This document shows positions 8,289-16,968 of a DNA stretch of 57,798 nucleotides, in pieces. Both the position numbers and the translations under genes were made by a program. Under the pieces are notes generated by a model. That model was not told where the DNA came from and did not search any database. It saw only the letters and a program-made list of their open reading frames with translations. The stretch covers positions 1 to 57,798 of the forward strand of contig CAMVDP010000010.1 of the NCBI GenBank assembly GCA_947166275.1, read 5' to 3'. Numbering within the stretch: position 1 is the stretch's first letter; every line of letters begins with the position of its first letter. This DNA is from an uncultured Clostridia bacterium (GTDB taxonomy: Bacteria; Bacillota; Clostridia; Oscillospirales; Ruminococcaceae).

Positions 8289-8335
8289 CGGGGGGAGCTA
8301 TCCTGATACGGATAGCTTCCCCCGTGGTCGTTTTA
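8289..8335 (+). terminator. Stem-loop terminator after the M23 gene
   Basis: CGGGGGGAGCTATCC (8289-8303) pairs with GGATAGCTTCCCCCG (8310-8324), followed by GTGGTCGTTTTA. The stem is very strong and the T-run short. It separates the M23 gene from spoIIAA. Confidence 0.75.
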
Positions 8336-8455
8336 TGTGAAAAGGTCGTCGCTTTTTGTCGGACGAAAAACGGACAGGCGACACGAACAGACAGTTCTCG
8401 CGGCGGGAATGTGGTATATTTTAGGAAAACAACACACAGGAAAGCAGGGAGAACC

Positions 8456-8785
8456 GTGGCAGTTGAGATACGCTATGAAAACAATACGATGACTGCGGTG
8501 ATAAGCGGGGAGCTCGACCACCACGCGGCAGCCGAGATACGCATGACGATCGACGGTGAACTCGGACGCTGCTCACCCGAGACTCTCACCTTTGATATGA
8601 GCGGAGTGACGTTCATGGACAGCTCGGGGGTCGGACTTGTACTCGGGCGGCTCCGCACCGTGCAGCAATGGAACGGAAAGGTGAGGATCTCAGACCCGTC
8701 GCCGCGCGCGGAGAAGATACTGAAGCTGTCGGGGCTCAACGCGCTTATCGTGAGAAGCTCCGCAGGAAAGAAGGCAAAGAAATGA
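8456..8785 (+). CDS. spoIIAA: Anti-sigma-F factor antagonist SpoIIAA
   Basis: A 109-residue STAS-domain protein. DMSGVTFMDSSGVGLVLGR contains the Ser (DSSG) that SpoIIAB phosphorylates; the unphosphorylated form frees sigma-F in the forespore. The GTG at 8456 is chosen because GGGAG lies just upstream and the translation then begins at the STAS fold (MAVEIRYENN); reading further upstream gives no domain. The stop overlaps the spoIIAB start (ATGA). The operon order AA-AB-sigF is the classical one. A possible Spo0A-type overlap, TGTCGGACGAA, lies around 8357-8367 but is only a near match. Confidence 0.92.
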   Translation: MAVEIRYENNTMTAVISGELDHHAAAEIRMTIDGELGRCSPETLTFDMSGVTFMDSSGVGLVLGRLRTVQQWNGKVRISDPSPRAEKILKLSGLNALIVRSSAGKKAKK

Positions 8786-9219
8786 AAACTGTGACCAACC
8801 GCATGAAGATGACCATTGCCGGCTACTCAAACAACGAATCGCTGGCACGTATGTGTGTAGCGGCATTCGCCGCCCAGCTCGACCCGACCGTCGAGGAGAT
8901 AAGCGACATCAAGGCTGCCGTGTCTGAAGCTGTGACAAACTGCATCGTCCACGGCTACCGTGACACTATCGGTGATATCGACATAACACTGCGCATTCTC
9001 GACGGCGACACGCTCTACATAAAAATATCGGACAAGGGCACGGGCATCGAGGACATAGAACAGGCTATGCAGCCCATGTTCACGACCTGCCCCGAGGGTG
9101 AGCGCGCCGGTCTCGGATTCGCGGTCATGGAGAGCTTCACCGATACGCTGCGGGTACACAGCAGACCCGGAAAAGGGACTGCCGTGACCATGACAAAGGT
9201 GCTTCGGCGCAGAGGGTGA
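8782..9219 (+). CDS. spoIIAB: Anti-sigma-F factor SpoIIAB
   Basis: A 145-residue GHKL-type kinase that binds sigma-F and phosphorylates SpoIIAA. The ATP-binding boxes are visible: EAVTNCIVHGY (N box), ISDKGTGIEDIEQAMQP (G1) and ERAGLGFAVMESFTD (G2). The ATG at 8782 overlaps the spoIIAA stop, so the two are translationally coupled. Length and order match the family. Confidence 0.95.
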   Translation: MKTVTNRMKMTIAGYSNNESLARMCVAAFAAQLDPTVEEISDIKAAVSEAVTNCIVHGYRDTIGDIDITLRILDGDTLYIKISDKGTGIEDIEQAMQPMFTTCPEGERAGLGFAVMESFTDTLRVHSRPGKGTAVTMTKVLRRRG

Positions 9220-9220
9220 C

Positions 9221-9871
9221 ATGGACAGACTAACGGACGAATTTGTCGAACAGAATATGGGGCTCGTCCATGCTCTTGCAGGACGGTTCCGGGGACGCGG
9301 CATCGAGTATGAGGAGCTTGTCTCCGCAGGCTGCATGGGTCTTGTGAAGGCTGCACGCGGCTTTGATGAAAAGCGCGGACTGTGCTTCTCCACCTATGCC
9401 GTGCCTGTCATACTCGGCGAGATAAAACGGCTGTTCCGCGACGGAGGTACCGTCAAAGTCAGCCGCACTATCAAGGAGCTCTCCCTCCGTATCACCGCCT
9501 ATCGCGAGAAGTGCTCCGCCGACGGCAGGAGCCCCACTGTAGCGGAGATCGCAGATGCGCTCGGTGAAACTCCCGAAAGCGTCACCGAGGCTATTGCCGC
9601 TTCCCGCCCCGCTATTTCCCTCACAAGCGGCGATGAGGACGGTTCCGAGTTCGATATTCCTGTTGAACCGCCCCAGCTCCGGGCGACCGAGCTGATAGCG
9701 CTCGAACAGTGCCTCGGCACCCTCGATCCGCACGACCGCCGACTGATCTACCTGCGCTATAAGCTCGAAAAGACTCAGGCCGAGACCGGAAGACTCCTCG
9801 GTATGACACAGGTCCAGGTCTCACGCAGAGAAAAAAAGATACTCGATGAATTGAGAGGAATGCTAGTTTAG
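9221..9871 (+). CDS. sigF: RNA polymerase sporulation sigma factor SigF
   Basis: A 216-residue sigma-70 family protein that directs forespore-specific transcription after septation. Region 2 shows YEELVSAGCMGLVKAARGFD and FSTYAVPVILGEIKRLFRD; region 3 and the region 4 helix-turn-helix (ETGRLLGMTQVQVSRREKKI) follow. It starts one base after the spoIIAB stop. Release from SpoIIAB by SpoIIAA is known for the family. Its presence is the strongest evidence that the organism sporulates. Confidence 0.95.
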   Translation: MDRLTDEFVEQNMGLVHALAGRFRGRGIEYEELVSAGCMGLVKAARGFDEKRGLCFSTYAVPVILGEIKRLFRDGGTVKVSRTIKELSLRITAYREKCSADGRSPTVAEIADALGETPESVTEAIAASRPAISLTSGDEDGSEFDIPVEPPQLRATELIALEQCLGTLDPHDRRLIYLRYKLEKTQAETGRLLGMTQVQVSRREKKILDELRGMLV

Positions 9872-9882
9872 AATAGAAAATG

Positions 9883-9920
9883 AGGGGACCCTTTCCTGGG
9901 AAAAGGTCCCCCCATATTAT
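9883..9920. terminator. Terminator between convergent sigF and membrane protein genes
   Basis: GGGGACCCTTTCC pairs with GGAAAAGGTCCCC with one mismatch. It lies between genes ending at 9871 (plus) and 9930 (minus) and could serve both. Confidence 0.75.
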
Positions 9921-9929
9921 TTCTGTAGT

Positions 9930-10397
9930 TTACATATCTTTCTTTCTGCCGTCTATCTTCTCGCGAACGAACCTGATAGCGTTTGTGACGAAGGAATTGA
10001 CGATGAAAGCATCGAAGTAGATACCGAGCATAAGAGCATCGGAAGCGTAGGAACGGTTATCAGCGTCTTTGAAGCCGCTGCAGAACTTACAGAGGATGTG
10101 GTTCACGCCGTCCTTTTTGGAGAGGTCGTAATGATAGCCGTATCTGCACGCTTCGTTGACGCACACGCACGCGCATGCTGCGATAAGCTCGATGAGCATA
10201 TAGATGAGGAAAACCCAGCCTGCAATATTGCAGATCTTCTTGAATACTGCGGGATCGATATCCGACTCCCCCTTTTCATAAACATGTTTGTAGATCATGA
10301 ATGCAAAACCGGCTACAAGCACGATGAACGAGGCGATAATAACTATCAGGGGGATGACCGGAAGGTCAAGTCTGCTTAAAAACAATCCGAAAATCAT
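9930..10397 (-). CDS. Small membrane protein, unknown function
   Basis: A 155-residue protein with about three hydrophobic segments: residues 10-35, 58-80 (rich in Ala/Cys, LIELIAACACVCV) and a weaker one near 120-140. Cys-containing motifs (CKFC) lie in the central loop. I do not recognise a family. It is 21 bp downstream of another small membrane protein and shares its promoter, so the two probably act together in the membrane. Confidence 0.7.
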   Translation of the reverse strand: MIFGLFLSRLDLPVIPLIVIIASFIVLVAGFAFMIYKHVYEKGESDIDPAVFKKICNIAGWVFLIYMLIELIAACACVCVNEACRYGYHYDLSKKDGVNHILCKFCSGFKDADNRSYASDALMLGIYFDAFIVNSFVTNAIRFVREKIDGRKKDM

Positions 10398-10418
10398 GAC
10401 AAACGCTTCCTTTCTTTA

Positions 10419-10925
10419 TCACATCATGGGCATATAGGGGAAATGCTTCCCTATGACGATGCCCAGGAACGAGAATATGGGGTTGAACGCGAAGTAAAGC
10501 CACCATGCGGAACCGTTGGAAAGCAGCTCGAACGAACCGAAGATGATAAAGGCTGCCACAAACAGCACGAAGAGTCCGAGATCGATGAACACGAACAGCT
10601 TTGTGCGCTTGATATAGGTAAGCACCACACAAACGAGAGAAGCGATCGTATAGAATGCCTGGACAAACATGCAAAGCTGGAGGCCGTTGAAGTTGTTATC
10701 GAGTATCGAGTTGGTGGAATTGAAGCCCGTGGCGTTGCTCACGAGATCGGTGAGTGTAGTTGCTCCGAAGATCAGAGCCATAACAGCGCCGAGGATCATG
10801 AACGTGCCGATGCAGTAGAACGCGGCTCTCACGATAAGGTAGCCTTTGAGACCGAGCCCGAACTCATCTTCGACGTATTGTTCCTCTTTAACTATATCAA
10901 AATCCTCTTTGGTAAACTCTGCCAT
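10419..10925 (-). CDS. Four-helix membrane protein, unknown function
   Basis: A 168-residue protein with an acidic N-terminus (MAEFTKEDFDIVKEEQYVED) and four predicted membrane segments at about 30-52, 85-102, 110-132 and 140-158. No catalytic motif is seen. It is first in a two-gene operon behind the promoter at 10974-11002. Function unknown. Confidence 0.7.
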   Translation of the reverse strand: MAEFTKEDFDIVKEEQYVEDEFGLGLKGYLIVRAAFYCIGTFMILGAVMALIFGATTLTDLVSNATGFNSTNSILDNNFNGLQLCMFVQAFYTIASLVCVVLTYIKRTKLFVFIDLGLFVLFVAAFIIFGSFELLSNGSAWWLYFAFNPIFSFLGIVIGKHFPYMPMM

Positions 10926-10973
10926 AAAAAAACCTCGCTTTTAAAGGATGATAAGCATAATGCTATATAATAG

Positions 10974-11002
10974 AGTATAGCATATTTTACCGCCACTGTC
11001 AA
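10974..11002 (-). promoter_or_regulatory. Sigma-A promoter of the two membrane protein genes
   Basis: On the minus strand TTGACA (10997-11002), 17-bp spacer, TATACT (10974-10979). A near-consensus promoter, so these unknown proteins may be well expressed in growing cells. Confidence 0.85.
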
Positions 11003-11110
11003 TACAGCACAGCGTTCAAATTTTTACGGTTTATTTCGTGCAAATTTACTGTCCGAAAGGGTCCGGATCGACATCAGTTCAAAAAAAGTGACAATACGGT
11101 ATCTTTCTTC

Positions 11111-11139
11111 TTGATTTTTTCTCTATTATATGGTATAAT
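11111..11139 (+). promoter_or_regulatory. Sigma-A promoter of parA-parB-serS
   Basis: TTGATT (11111-11116), 17-bp spacer, TATAAT (11134-11139), 37 bp before the parA start. Confidence 0.85.
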
Positions 11140-11176
11140 CTTATGATGTAGTACAGATGTTGAAAGGACGATAAAA

Positions 11177-11971
11177 TTGGCTGTTATAATTTCCATTGTA
11201 AATCAGAAGGGCGGCGTCGCAAAGACCACTACCGCTATCAACGCCGCGGCAGCTCTCGGAGCTATGGGCAAAAAAGTGCTGCTCGTCGACCTTGACCCGC
11301 AGGGCAATGCTACCGCGGGACTCGGAATATCGGGCGGAGCAAAGCGTGAACTGCAGTACACTACATACGATGTCATCATGGGCGAGGCAAGACCCGCGGA
11401 GGCGATAGTCTCCACGAAGTTCAAAAACCTCTGGCTCATGCCGTCAACACAGGCTCTCGCCGAAGCGGAAATACAGCTGCTCAAGTTCGAGAACAAGAAT
11501 CTACAGCTCAAGAAAGCTATACTCCAGGTACGCAATGACTACGATATCATAATCATCGACTGCCTGCCCTCGCTCGGAGTGCTGGCACTCAACGGACTCA
11601 ACGCCTGCGACAGGATAATAATACCCATGCAGTGCGAACCGTACAGCCTTGAAGGTGTGGCAGAGCTCATCTCGATAGTAAAGCGCGTAAAGAAGACCAA
11701 CAACCGCAGTCTCCAGATAATGGGCATTGTGTTCACAATGGTGGACACCAAGCTCAAGGTCAACCGCGAGGTCATGAGAGCTATCAAGTCAAAATTCCCC
11801 GAGGACGTATTCTTCAACACGGAGATACCGAGAAACGTAAAGATAACCGAGGCTCCGAGCCACGGCGAGCCTATCATGTATTACGACCCCAACTCGAAAG
11901 GCGCGGACGCATACTCGCGGCTTGCGAAGGAGATCGCGCGCAAGTGCAAGGCTATGGAAGAAATGCTTTAA
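11177..11971 (+). CDS. parA: Chromosome partitioning ATPase ParA/Soj
   Basis: A 264-residue deviant-Walker ATPase. The N-terminus IVNQKGGVAKTTTAINAAAA carries the signature Lys and Walker A, and LLVDLDPQGNATAGLG is the A' motif. It starts with TTG at 11177 behind AAAGGACG. It works with ParB at parS sites in origin segregation and, as Soj, modulates DnaA. It is 15 bp upstream of parB; parS-like sites are found about 10 kb away in rsmG and mnmG, and dnaA about 21 kb away. Confidence 0.95.
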   Translation: MAVIISIVNQKGGVAKTTTAINAAAALGAMGKKVLLVDLDPQGNATAGLGISGGAKRELQYTTYDVIMGEARPAEAIVSTKFKNLWLMPSTQALAEAEIQLLKFENKNLQLKKAILQVRNDYDIIIIDCLPSLGVLALNGLNACDRIIIPMQCEPYSLEGVAELISIVKRVKKTNNRSLQIMGIVFTMVDTKLKVNREVMRAIKSKFPEDVFFNTEIPRNVKITEAPSHGEPIMYYDPNSKGADAYSRLAKEIARKCKAMEEML

Positions 11972-11986
11972 GGGAAGGAGATATAT

Positions 11987-12844
11987 ATGGCAAAAAAATC
12001 CGCTCTCGGCAGTAATTTCGATTCGCTGTTCGATGACGGCGCACTCTTTGGCAGCGATGACAACATCGCGCCTCAGACGCTGCCGCTCTCGATGATAGAG
12101 CCGAACAAGAAGCAGCCGCGCAAGGATTTCGACCAGGCTGCCCTTGACGCTCTCGCACAGAATATCGCGGAACTCGGAGTGATACAGCCGCTCACGGTAC
12201 GCCCTTACGGCGACGGATATCAGATAGTGGCAGGTGAACGCCGTTGGAGAGCTGCAAAAATAGCGGGACTTACCGACGTTCCCGTGCGCATCATGGATCT
12301 CGATGACGAGCAGACAATGCTCATAGCACTTATCGAAAACCTGCAGCGTGAGGATCTGAACCCCATAGAGACCGCACTCGGATATAAGCAGCTCATGGAA
12401 AAGTTCAACCTGACGCAGGAGGAAGTCGCCAAGCGTGTCGGCAAGCCTCGCCCGTCAGTTGCGAACGCTTTGAGACTTCTGGCGCTTCCGGATGACCTTC
12501 AGGAACATGTAAGGAACGGCGAGCTTTCTGTCGGACACTGTAAGGTGATCCTCGGCGTGCAGGACGAAGCAAAACAGCATACACTTGCCGAAAAAGCCAT
12601 GAAAGACGGTATAAGCGTACGGGCGCTGGAGCGGCTCGCAAAGCAGCTCACCGTTGACAAGCCGGCAAAAGAGCGTCCTCCCCGAGATACTTACATCGTG
12701 GAAGCGGAGCTCAGCATGACCGACCATATCGGCAAGCCCGTTCGCATAGACAAGACCAAGGATAAATACATTTTCAGCATCGACTGTGCCAACGAGGACG
12801 AGCTCAAGGAGCTCATCGCGTTCCTGTCGAAGCTTCACAAATAA
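11987..12844 (+). CDS. parB: Chromosome partitioning protein ParB/Spo0J
   Basis: A 285-residue CTP-dependent DNA clamp. The N-terminal ParB/sulfiredoxin domain has [16 protein letters not shown], the CTP-binding arginine patch, and [15 protein letters not shown] central helix-turn-helix ([20 protein letters not shown]) reads parS. A C-terminal dimerisation region completes it. A textbook AAGGAGATATAT ribosome binding site precedes the ATG. The probable targets are the 16-bp palindromes at 22180-22195 and 24293-24308 and a variant at 24327-24342. Confidence 0.95.
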   Translation: MAKKSALGSNFDSLFDDGALFGSDDNIAPQTLPLSMIEPNKKQPRKDFDQAALDALAQNIAELGVIQPLTVRPYGDGYQIVAGERRWRAAKIAGLTDVPVRIMDLDDEQTMLIALIENLQREDLNPIETALGYKQLMEKFNLTQEEVAKRVGKPRPSVANALRLLALPDDLQEHVRNGELSVGHCKVILGVQDEAKQHTLAEKAMKDGISVRALERLAKQLTVDKPAKERPPRDTYIVEAELSMTDHIGKPVRIDKTKDKYIFSIDCANEDELKELIAFLSKLHK

Positions 12845-12862
12845 AAGAAAGGATTTATAACC

Positions 12863-14155
12863 ATGCTCGATATCAGATTTGTCCGTGAAAATCCGGACGC
12901 AGTAAAGGAAAACATTAAGAAGAAGTTCCAGGATCAGAAGCTCCCGCTCGTTGACGAGGTCATCGCACTCGATACTGAAAGCCGCAAGACCCAGCAGGAG
13001 GCCGACGGGCTGCGCGCTGACCGCAACCGCATCTCCAAGGAAATAGGCGCACTCATGGGTCAGGGCAAGAAGGACGAAGCCGAGGAAGCAAAGAAAAAGG
13101 TCAGCGAATTCTCTGCACGCCTCGCAGAGCTCGAACAGAAGGAAGCCGAGCTGTCCGAAAAGATCACGAAGATAATGATGACCATTCCGAACATCATCGA
13201 CCCCTCCGTACCGATAGGCAAGGACGACTCACAAAATGTGGAAGTCACACGCTTCGGCGAACCTAAAGTACCCGATTTCGAGGTGCCCTACCACACCGAC
13301 ATCATGGAAAAGCTCCACGGTATCGACCTTGATGCTGCAAGACGCGTGGCTGGCAACGGCTTCTACTACCTCATGGGCGATATCGCAAGACTGCACTCCG
13401 CAGTCATCTCCTACGCGCGCGACTTCATGATCAACCGCGGCTTCACCTACTGCGTACCGCCGTTCATGATCCGAAGCAACGTTGTTACCGGCGTTATGAG
13501 CTTTGCGGAAATGGACGCTATGATGTACAAGATCGAGGGCGAAGACCTGTACCTCATCGGTACAAGTGAGCACTCGATGATAGGAAAGTACATCGACACC
13601 ATAGTTCCCGAGGAAACTCTTCCTCACACACTCACGAGCTACTCACCCTGCTTCCGCAAGGAAAAGGGCGCCCACGGTCTTGAGGAGCGCGGAGTTTACC
13701 GTATCCACCAGTTCGAGAAGCAGGAAATGATAGTTATCTGCAAGCCCGAAGACAGCCCGACATGGTTCGACAAGCTCTGGCAGAATACCGTTGATCTGTT
13801 CCGCTCTATGGATATCCCCGTAAGAACACTTGAGTGCTGCTCCGGTGACCTTGCGGATCTGAAGGTCAAGAGCGTGGACGTTGAAGCATGGTCTCCGAGA
13901 CAGAAGAAGTACTTCGAAGTCGGAAGCTGCTCCAACCTCGGTGACGCACAGGCACGCCGCCTGAAAATACGCATAGCCGGCGCGGACGGAAAGAAGTACC
14001 TTGCTCACACCCTCAACAATACCGTTGTTGCTCCGCCGAGAATGCTTATTGCGTTCCTTGAGAACAACCTTAACGAGGACGGCTCGGTAAATATTCCCGA
14101 GGTGCTCCGTCCCTACATGGGCGGCATGAGCAAAATAGAAGTCCCCACAAAATAA
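12863..14155 (+). CDS. serS: Serine--tRNA ligase
   Basis: A 430-residue class II aminoacyl-tRNA synthetase. Residues ~1-110 form the tRNA-binding coiled-coil arm. The catalytic core shows motif 2 as CFRKEKGAHGLEERGVYRIH and motif 3 as LNNTVVAPPRMLIAFLEN. These differ from the common bacterial forms (FRSEAG...RDTRG and NGSGLAVGRTL) and resemble the variant shared by many Lachnospiraceae and Ruminococcaceae, closer to archaeal-type motifs. It follows parB by 18 bp with its own AAAGGA site and is probably co-transcribed. No T-box leader is present at this spot. Confidence 0.95.
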   Translation: MLDIRFVRENPDAVKENIKKKFQDQKLPLVDEVIALDTESRKTQQEADGLRADRNRISKEIGALMGQGKKDEAEEAKKKVSEFSARLAELEQKEAELSEKITKIMMTIPNIIDPSVPIGKDDSQNVEVTRFGEPKVPDFEVPYHTDIMEKLHGIDLDAARRVAGNGFYYLMGDIARLHSAVISYARDFMINRGFTYCVPPFMIRSNVVTGVMSFAEMDAMMYKIEGEDLYLIGTSEHSMIGKYIDTIVPEETLPHTLTSYSPCFRKEKGAHGLEERGVYRIHQFEKQEMIVICKPEDSPTWFDKLWQNTVDLFRSMDIPVRTLECCSGDLADLKVKSVDVEAWSPRQKKYFEVGSCSNLGDAQARRLKIRIAGADGKKYLAHTLNNTVVAPPRMLIAFLENNLNEDGSVNIPEVLRPYMGGMSKIEVPTK

Positions 14156-14169
14156 CGAGACCCGAATGT

Positions 14170-14207
14170 ATTCCCCGGCGCTTGGCGTATTGCTCACGAC
14201 GGGGAAT
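14170..14207 (+). terminator. Inverted repeat after serS, weak terminator
   Basis: ATTCCCCG (14170-14177) and CGGGGAAT (14200-14207) can pair around a 22-base loop, followed by ATATTATAA rather than a T-run. It may attenuate read-through into the next gene. Confidence 0.45.
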
Positions 14208-14233
14208 ATATTATAACAGGGAGGGCTGATGAT

Positions 14234-16078
14234 ATGATATCACGCAGGAGGAAAAACCCGCTCACCTCCATTATTATCACACTTGCGATACTCGGCATTA
14301 CAGCAACATTTTTCGGGCTGTCGGACGTAGTAAAGGACGCTTTCGGCTCACTCGCGAACTTCGCTGATATGAAAAAGAGCGATTTCAGAGACAATGACAT
14401 CATTCACGGCACTATAACCGAAACTATGGGCTGCGCCGCAACAAGAGACGAATACCACTACCGTAAGCACGGAAAGTCTTCGGTCACCACTTACTACTAT
14501 TATGTCGTGCCGTTCTTCGACTCAGACAATTCTCCGATCCCGGAAAAGGTCATTCTGTACCGCACCGCAAATCGGAAGCATATCGACAGTCTCGATGCGC
14601 TTAAAACCGAAACCTTCAACTGGTACTCGGGTACCGATAATAAGACCTACACAAAAGTCACGGTAGACCGAGCCGAGGTCTGTGCGATGTCATCGGATGA
14701 GTGGGACGCGTTTGCCGACTATGTTGACAGGTTTCTTGACGCTTACTATGATGGTCTGAATGCCTCGGAGCTTCAGATTATCAAGGACGGTTACCTTGGC
14801 GCAATGGTACATCATGTCGTGGCATACAGCGCGGAAACGAGCATATTCCTTATCATAGGGCTCGCAGCGCTCGGTGTTCTTGCCCTGATCTTCGTCTTCA
14901 TCGCCGTGAAGAACCGTATCCGGTCGTCCCGACAGTCAGATTTTACATACATCGGTTCGTCAGGCAGCGACCCCAACCTCAATGCTGCCACCGGGCTGAC
15001 GAACGCGTCCGATGACCCTTTTTTCAGCGAAAAGAAAAGCAGCGTAAGACAAGTCACCTCCGCTATCGAAGCGGAACTCGCTTTACGTAAGACCGAACGT
15101 GAGTTCTCAAAGCATACCGGCTTCCTTAACACCGATCTTACAAGGCAAACCAAACGTCCGGTACAGCTCGTCGACAGCGTGACCGAAATTCTGAACAAAC
15201 GCCGCCAAATGATGTCGGAGCGCGAGATGAACTTCGACCCGTATACCGGCAAGCCATTGAACAAGTCTTCCGAGCCGCTTGGAGACAGCATGCCGACAGT
15301 CGACCCGAAAACAGAGGAGAATGTCGACCTTTCAAACGGCGGCATCGCCCCCAATGAAAACGGCACCCGTGAGTTCGTAATGCCGTTCAACGGCGCGATA
15401 CCCGTTGTGAACCCCGACTCGGCACACAACCCCGCTAATTTCGATATGACCTCGGACGGCATTTCCGAAGTTACCCCGATCCACCCCGCCACAAGCGCGG
15501 AGAACATCTCCCTCGACATACAGGTCGAACAGACTGACCCGTCCATGCGCGGCATGATGCCCGGAGCTACCGGCGGTGAGATGAATGCTGTCGACCCATA
15601 CACCGAAAAGAATGTCGATGTCAGCAACGGCGGTATCGAGCTCGATGACGAGTCGGTGAGCCGGATGGCAAGCTTCCCGAAGGCTGCTCCCATTACTCCT
15701 CCCGAGCCGGTGACACCCATAATACTGACAACTCCGGAAGAACCGACAGCACCGGTCGCACCGGTCGCACCGGTCGCACCTGCCGAGACCGTTTTCAATT
15801 ACACTCCCATGCCGGATATCTCGTTCCCGACTGCTGAACCGATCTCGGCTCCGGCAGCTGAAAAAGCCGCCGAGCCTGTAAAGGAGCCCGACGGGTACAA
15901 TATCTTCAAGACCGGAAGCTCCTCTTACAACATCTTCAAGACTGATGATAAGCCTTCAGGCAAGGACGGAAAAGACAACATGGGCTTCCCGGATGAAAAG
16001 AAATTCCCGGAGCTCGATAAGAGCTTCCCGACCGCGGGTGACTCCGATGTCGGAGGACAGGATGATTTCATTTTCTGA
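14234..16078 (+). CDS. Large two-TM protein with repeat-rich cytoplasmic tail, unknown function
   Basis: A 614-residue protein I do not recognise. A transmembrane segment near residues 12-30 and another near 195-222 flank an extracellular region of ~165 residues containing a Tyr-rich strand (SVTTYYYYVVPFFDSD). The long tail has low-complexity repeats: VDPKTEENVDLSNGGI (about 356) recurs as VDPYTEKNVDVSNGGI (about 453), APV is repeated near 506-516 from a threefold 9-bp DNA repeat (15751-15777), and YNIFKT occurs twice near 554-566. Such tails usually act as interaction scaffolds. It ends just before a strong terminator. Confidence 0.75.
   Translation: MISRRRKNPLTSIIITLAILGITATFFGLSDVVKDAFGSLANFADMKKSDFRDNDIIHGTITETMGCAATRDEYHYRKHGKSSVTTYYYYVVPFFDSDNSPIPEKVILYRTANRKHIDSLDALKTETFNWYSGTDNKTYTKVTVDRAEVCAMSSDEWDAFADYVDRFLDAYYDGLNASELQIIKDGYLGAMVHHVVAYSAETSIFLIIGLAALGVLALIFVFIAVKNRIRSSRQSDFTYIGSSGSDPNLNAATGLTNASDDPFFSEKKSSVRQVTSAIEAELALRKTEREFSKHTGFLNTDLTRQTKRPVQLVDSVTEILNKRRQMMSEREMNFDPYTGKPLNKSSEPLGDSMPTVDPKTEENVDLSNGGIAPNENGTREFVMPFNGAIPVVNPDSAHNPANFDMTSDGISEVTPIHPATSAENISLDIQVEQTDPSMRGMMPGATGGEMNAVDPYTEKNVDVSNGGIELDDESVSRMASFPKAAPITPPEPVTPIILTTPEEPTAPVAPVAPVAPAETVFNYTPMPDISFPTAEPISAPAAEKAAEPVKEPDGYNIFKTGSSSYNIFKTDDKPSGKDGKDNMGFPDEKKFPELDKSFPTAGDSDVGGQDDFIF
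15751..15777 (+). repeat. Three tandem 9-bp repeats
   Basis: ACCGGTCGC three times in a row inside the preceding gene, coding for Ala-Pro-Val units. It is in frame and likely to vary in copy number by slippage. Confidence 0.85.
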
Positions 16079-16085
16079 TAAAACT

Positions 16086-16116
16086 AAAACAGCAGACCCG
16101 ATAGGTCTGCTGTTTT
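16086..16116. terminator. Bidirectional terminator
   Basis: AAAACAGCAGACC (16086-16098) pairs perfectly with GGTCTGCTGTTTT (16104-16116) around a 5-base loop, with A and T runs on both sides. It separates converging genes. Confidence 0.92.
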
Positions 16117-16119
16117 GTT

Positions 16120-16866
16120 TTATATCATGGTGTTCATCAGTCCGGTATAGTAGCTTGCCGCAGAATTGTTCTCGTCATTTCCGAGAAAATCCAACAGGCT
16201 GCTGTTCTGTGAGCCGGTTATCGTCGAAGCATAGGTCGATACTGCGTTCGCCGCAGTTGCCACGCTTTCAAGGAAGCCCTCGATGCCAACGCTCTCAAGC
16301 TTCGCAGCATCCAGTGTGAGCGAACCGTCATCATTCACCGAAATGCCTGCCTTTGCAAGCGCATCCGCAGCTGTGTTTGCCGCTGTCGAAAACAGTCTCG
16401 TATACATGATACCCGTTGCTGTGGAATTTGAACGAAGATCGGTAAGCAGCGAGTTGTACTTTTCAGTGAAGTCCGAAACCAGCGGGAGCAGCTTGTCCTT
16501 GTCCGCGCCGTCAGCGGAGCTTAAAAGCTGTACCGCTGAATAAAGTCCGTCTGCTGCCGCCTTGATATTGTTATCTGATATCGGAAGTCCCAACGCTCCG
16601 ACCACTGCAGAAGCTGTAGCGTCATTGTCTGCATTGGTAAGCGCGTAAAGAAGCGTCCTTCCGTTCGGTACGGTCTTCTCCGTTGCGTCGGTATTAATTA
16701 CTCCCACGGGTTTTGTTTCCGAGCCCGTATTTATCATGTACGATCTCAACAGTTCGCTGAAGCTCTGTGTATTATCTGTCTTTTCCCCGTTCATTACCGA
16801 GTTCTTCATGTTTCCGAGCTTGGCATGTACGGCTTCGCTTATCATACCGGATTGGTAAATATACAT
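16120..16866 (-). CDS. FliD/flagellin-like helical protein, orphan
   Basis: A 248-residue Ala/Ser/Asn-rich helical protein without a signal peptide. The C-terminal part resembles the FliD C-terminal domain: FTEKYNSLLTDLRSN, then LAKAGISVNDDGSLTLDAAKLE, as in the filament cap's GI..nxDGtLslDxxkL block. No flagellar gene lies nearby. It has its own promoter (16892-16920), an AAAGGAG site and a terminator, so it is a single-gene unit. It may be an unusual capping-type protein or a secreted helical protein of another kind; the link to FliD rests on pattern only. Confidence 0.6.
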   Translation of the reverse strand: MYIYQSGMISEAVHAKLGNMKNSVMNGEKTDNTQSFSELLRSYMINTGSETKPVGVINTDATEKTVPNGRTLLYALTNADNDATASAVVGALGLPISDNNIKAAADGLYSAVQLLSSADGADKDKLLPLVSDFTEKYNSLLTDLRSNSTATGIMYTRLFSTAANTAADALAKAGISVNDDGSLTLDAAKLESVGIEGFLESVATAANAVSTYASTITGSQNSSLLDFLGNDENNSAASYYTGLMNTMI

Positions 16867-16891
16867 AAAAACGCTCCTTTCTTCTTGTTAC

Positions 16892-16920
16892 ATTATACCA
16901 TATAACAAGTGAAAAAGCAA
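16892..16920 (-). promoter_or_regulatory. Sigma-A promoter of the FliD-like gene
   Basis: On the minus strand TTGCTT (16915-16920), 17-bp spacer, TATAAT (16892-16897). Confidence 0.8.
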
Positions 16921-16927
16921 GCGTTTT

Positions 16928-16959
16928 CCAAAAAAATGTGGGAGCCGAAGCTCCCACAT
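16928..16959 (-). terminator. Terminator of the TIR-like gene
   Basis: ATGTGGGAGC pairs perfectly with GCTCCCACAT around a TTCG tetraloop (minus strand), followed by eight T residues in the minus-strand direction. Confidence 0.93.
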
Positions 16960-16968
16960 AGTATGCAC

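Noticed and set aside
8340-8455. Sigma-H promoter and Spo0A box for spoIIAA
   Set aside because: Only near matches (TGTCGGACGAA; GAAT at 8407-8410) without a convincing partner element. Expected from biology but not demonstrable here.
14156-14233. tRNA gene or T-box after serS
   Set aside because: Only an inverted repeat is seen; no cloverleaf or T-box sequence.
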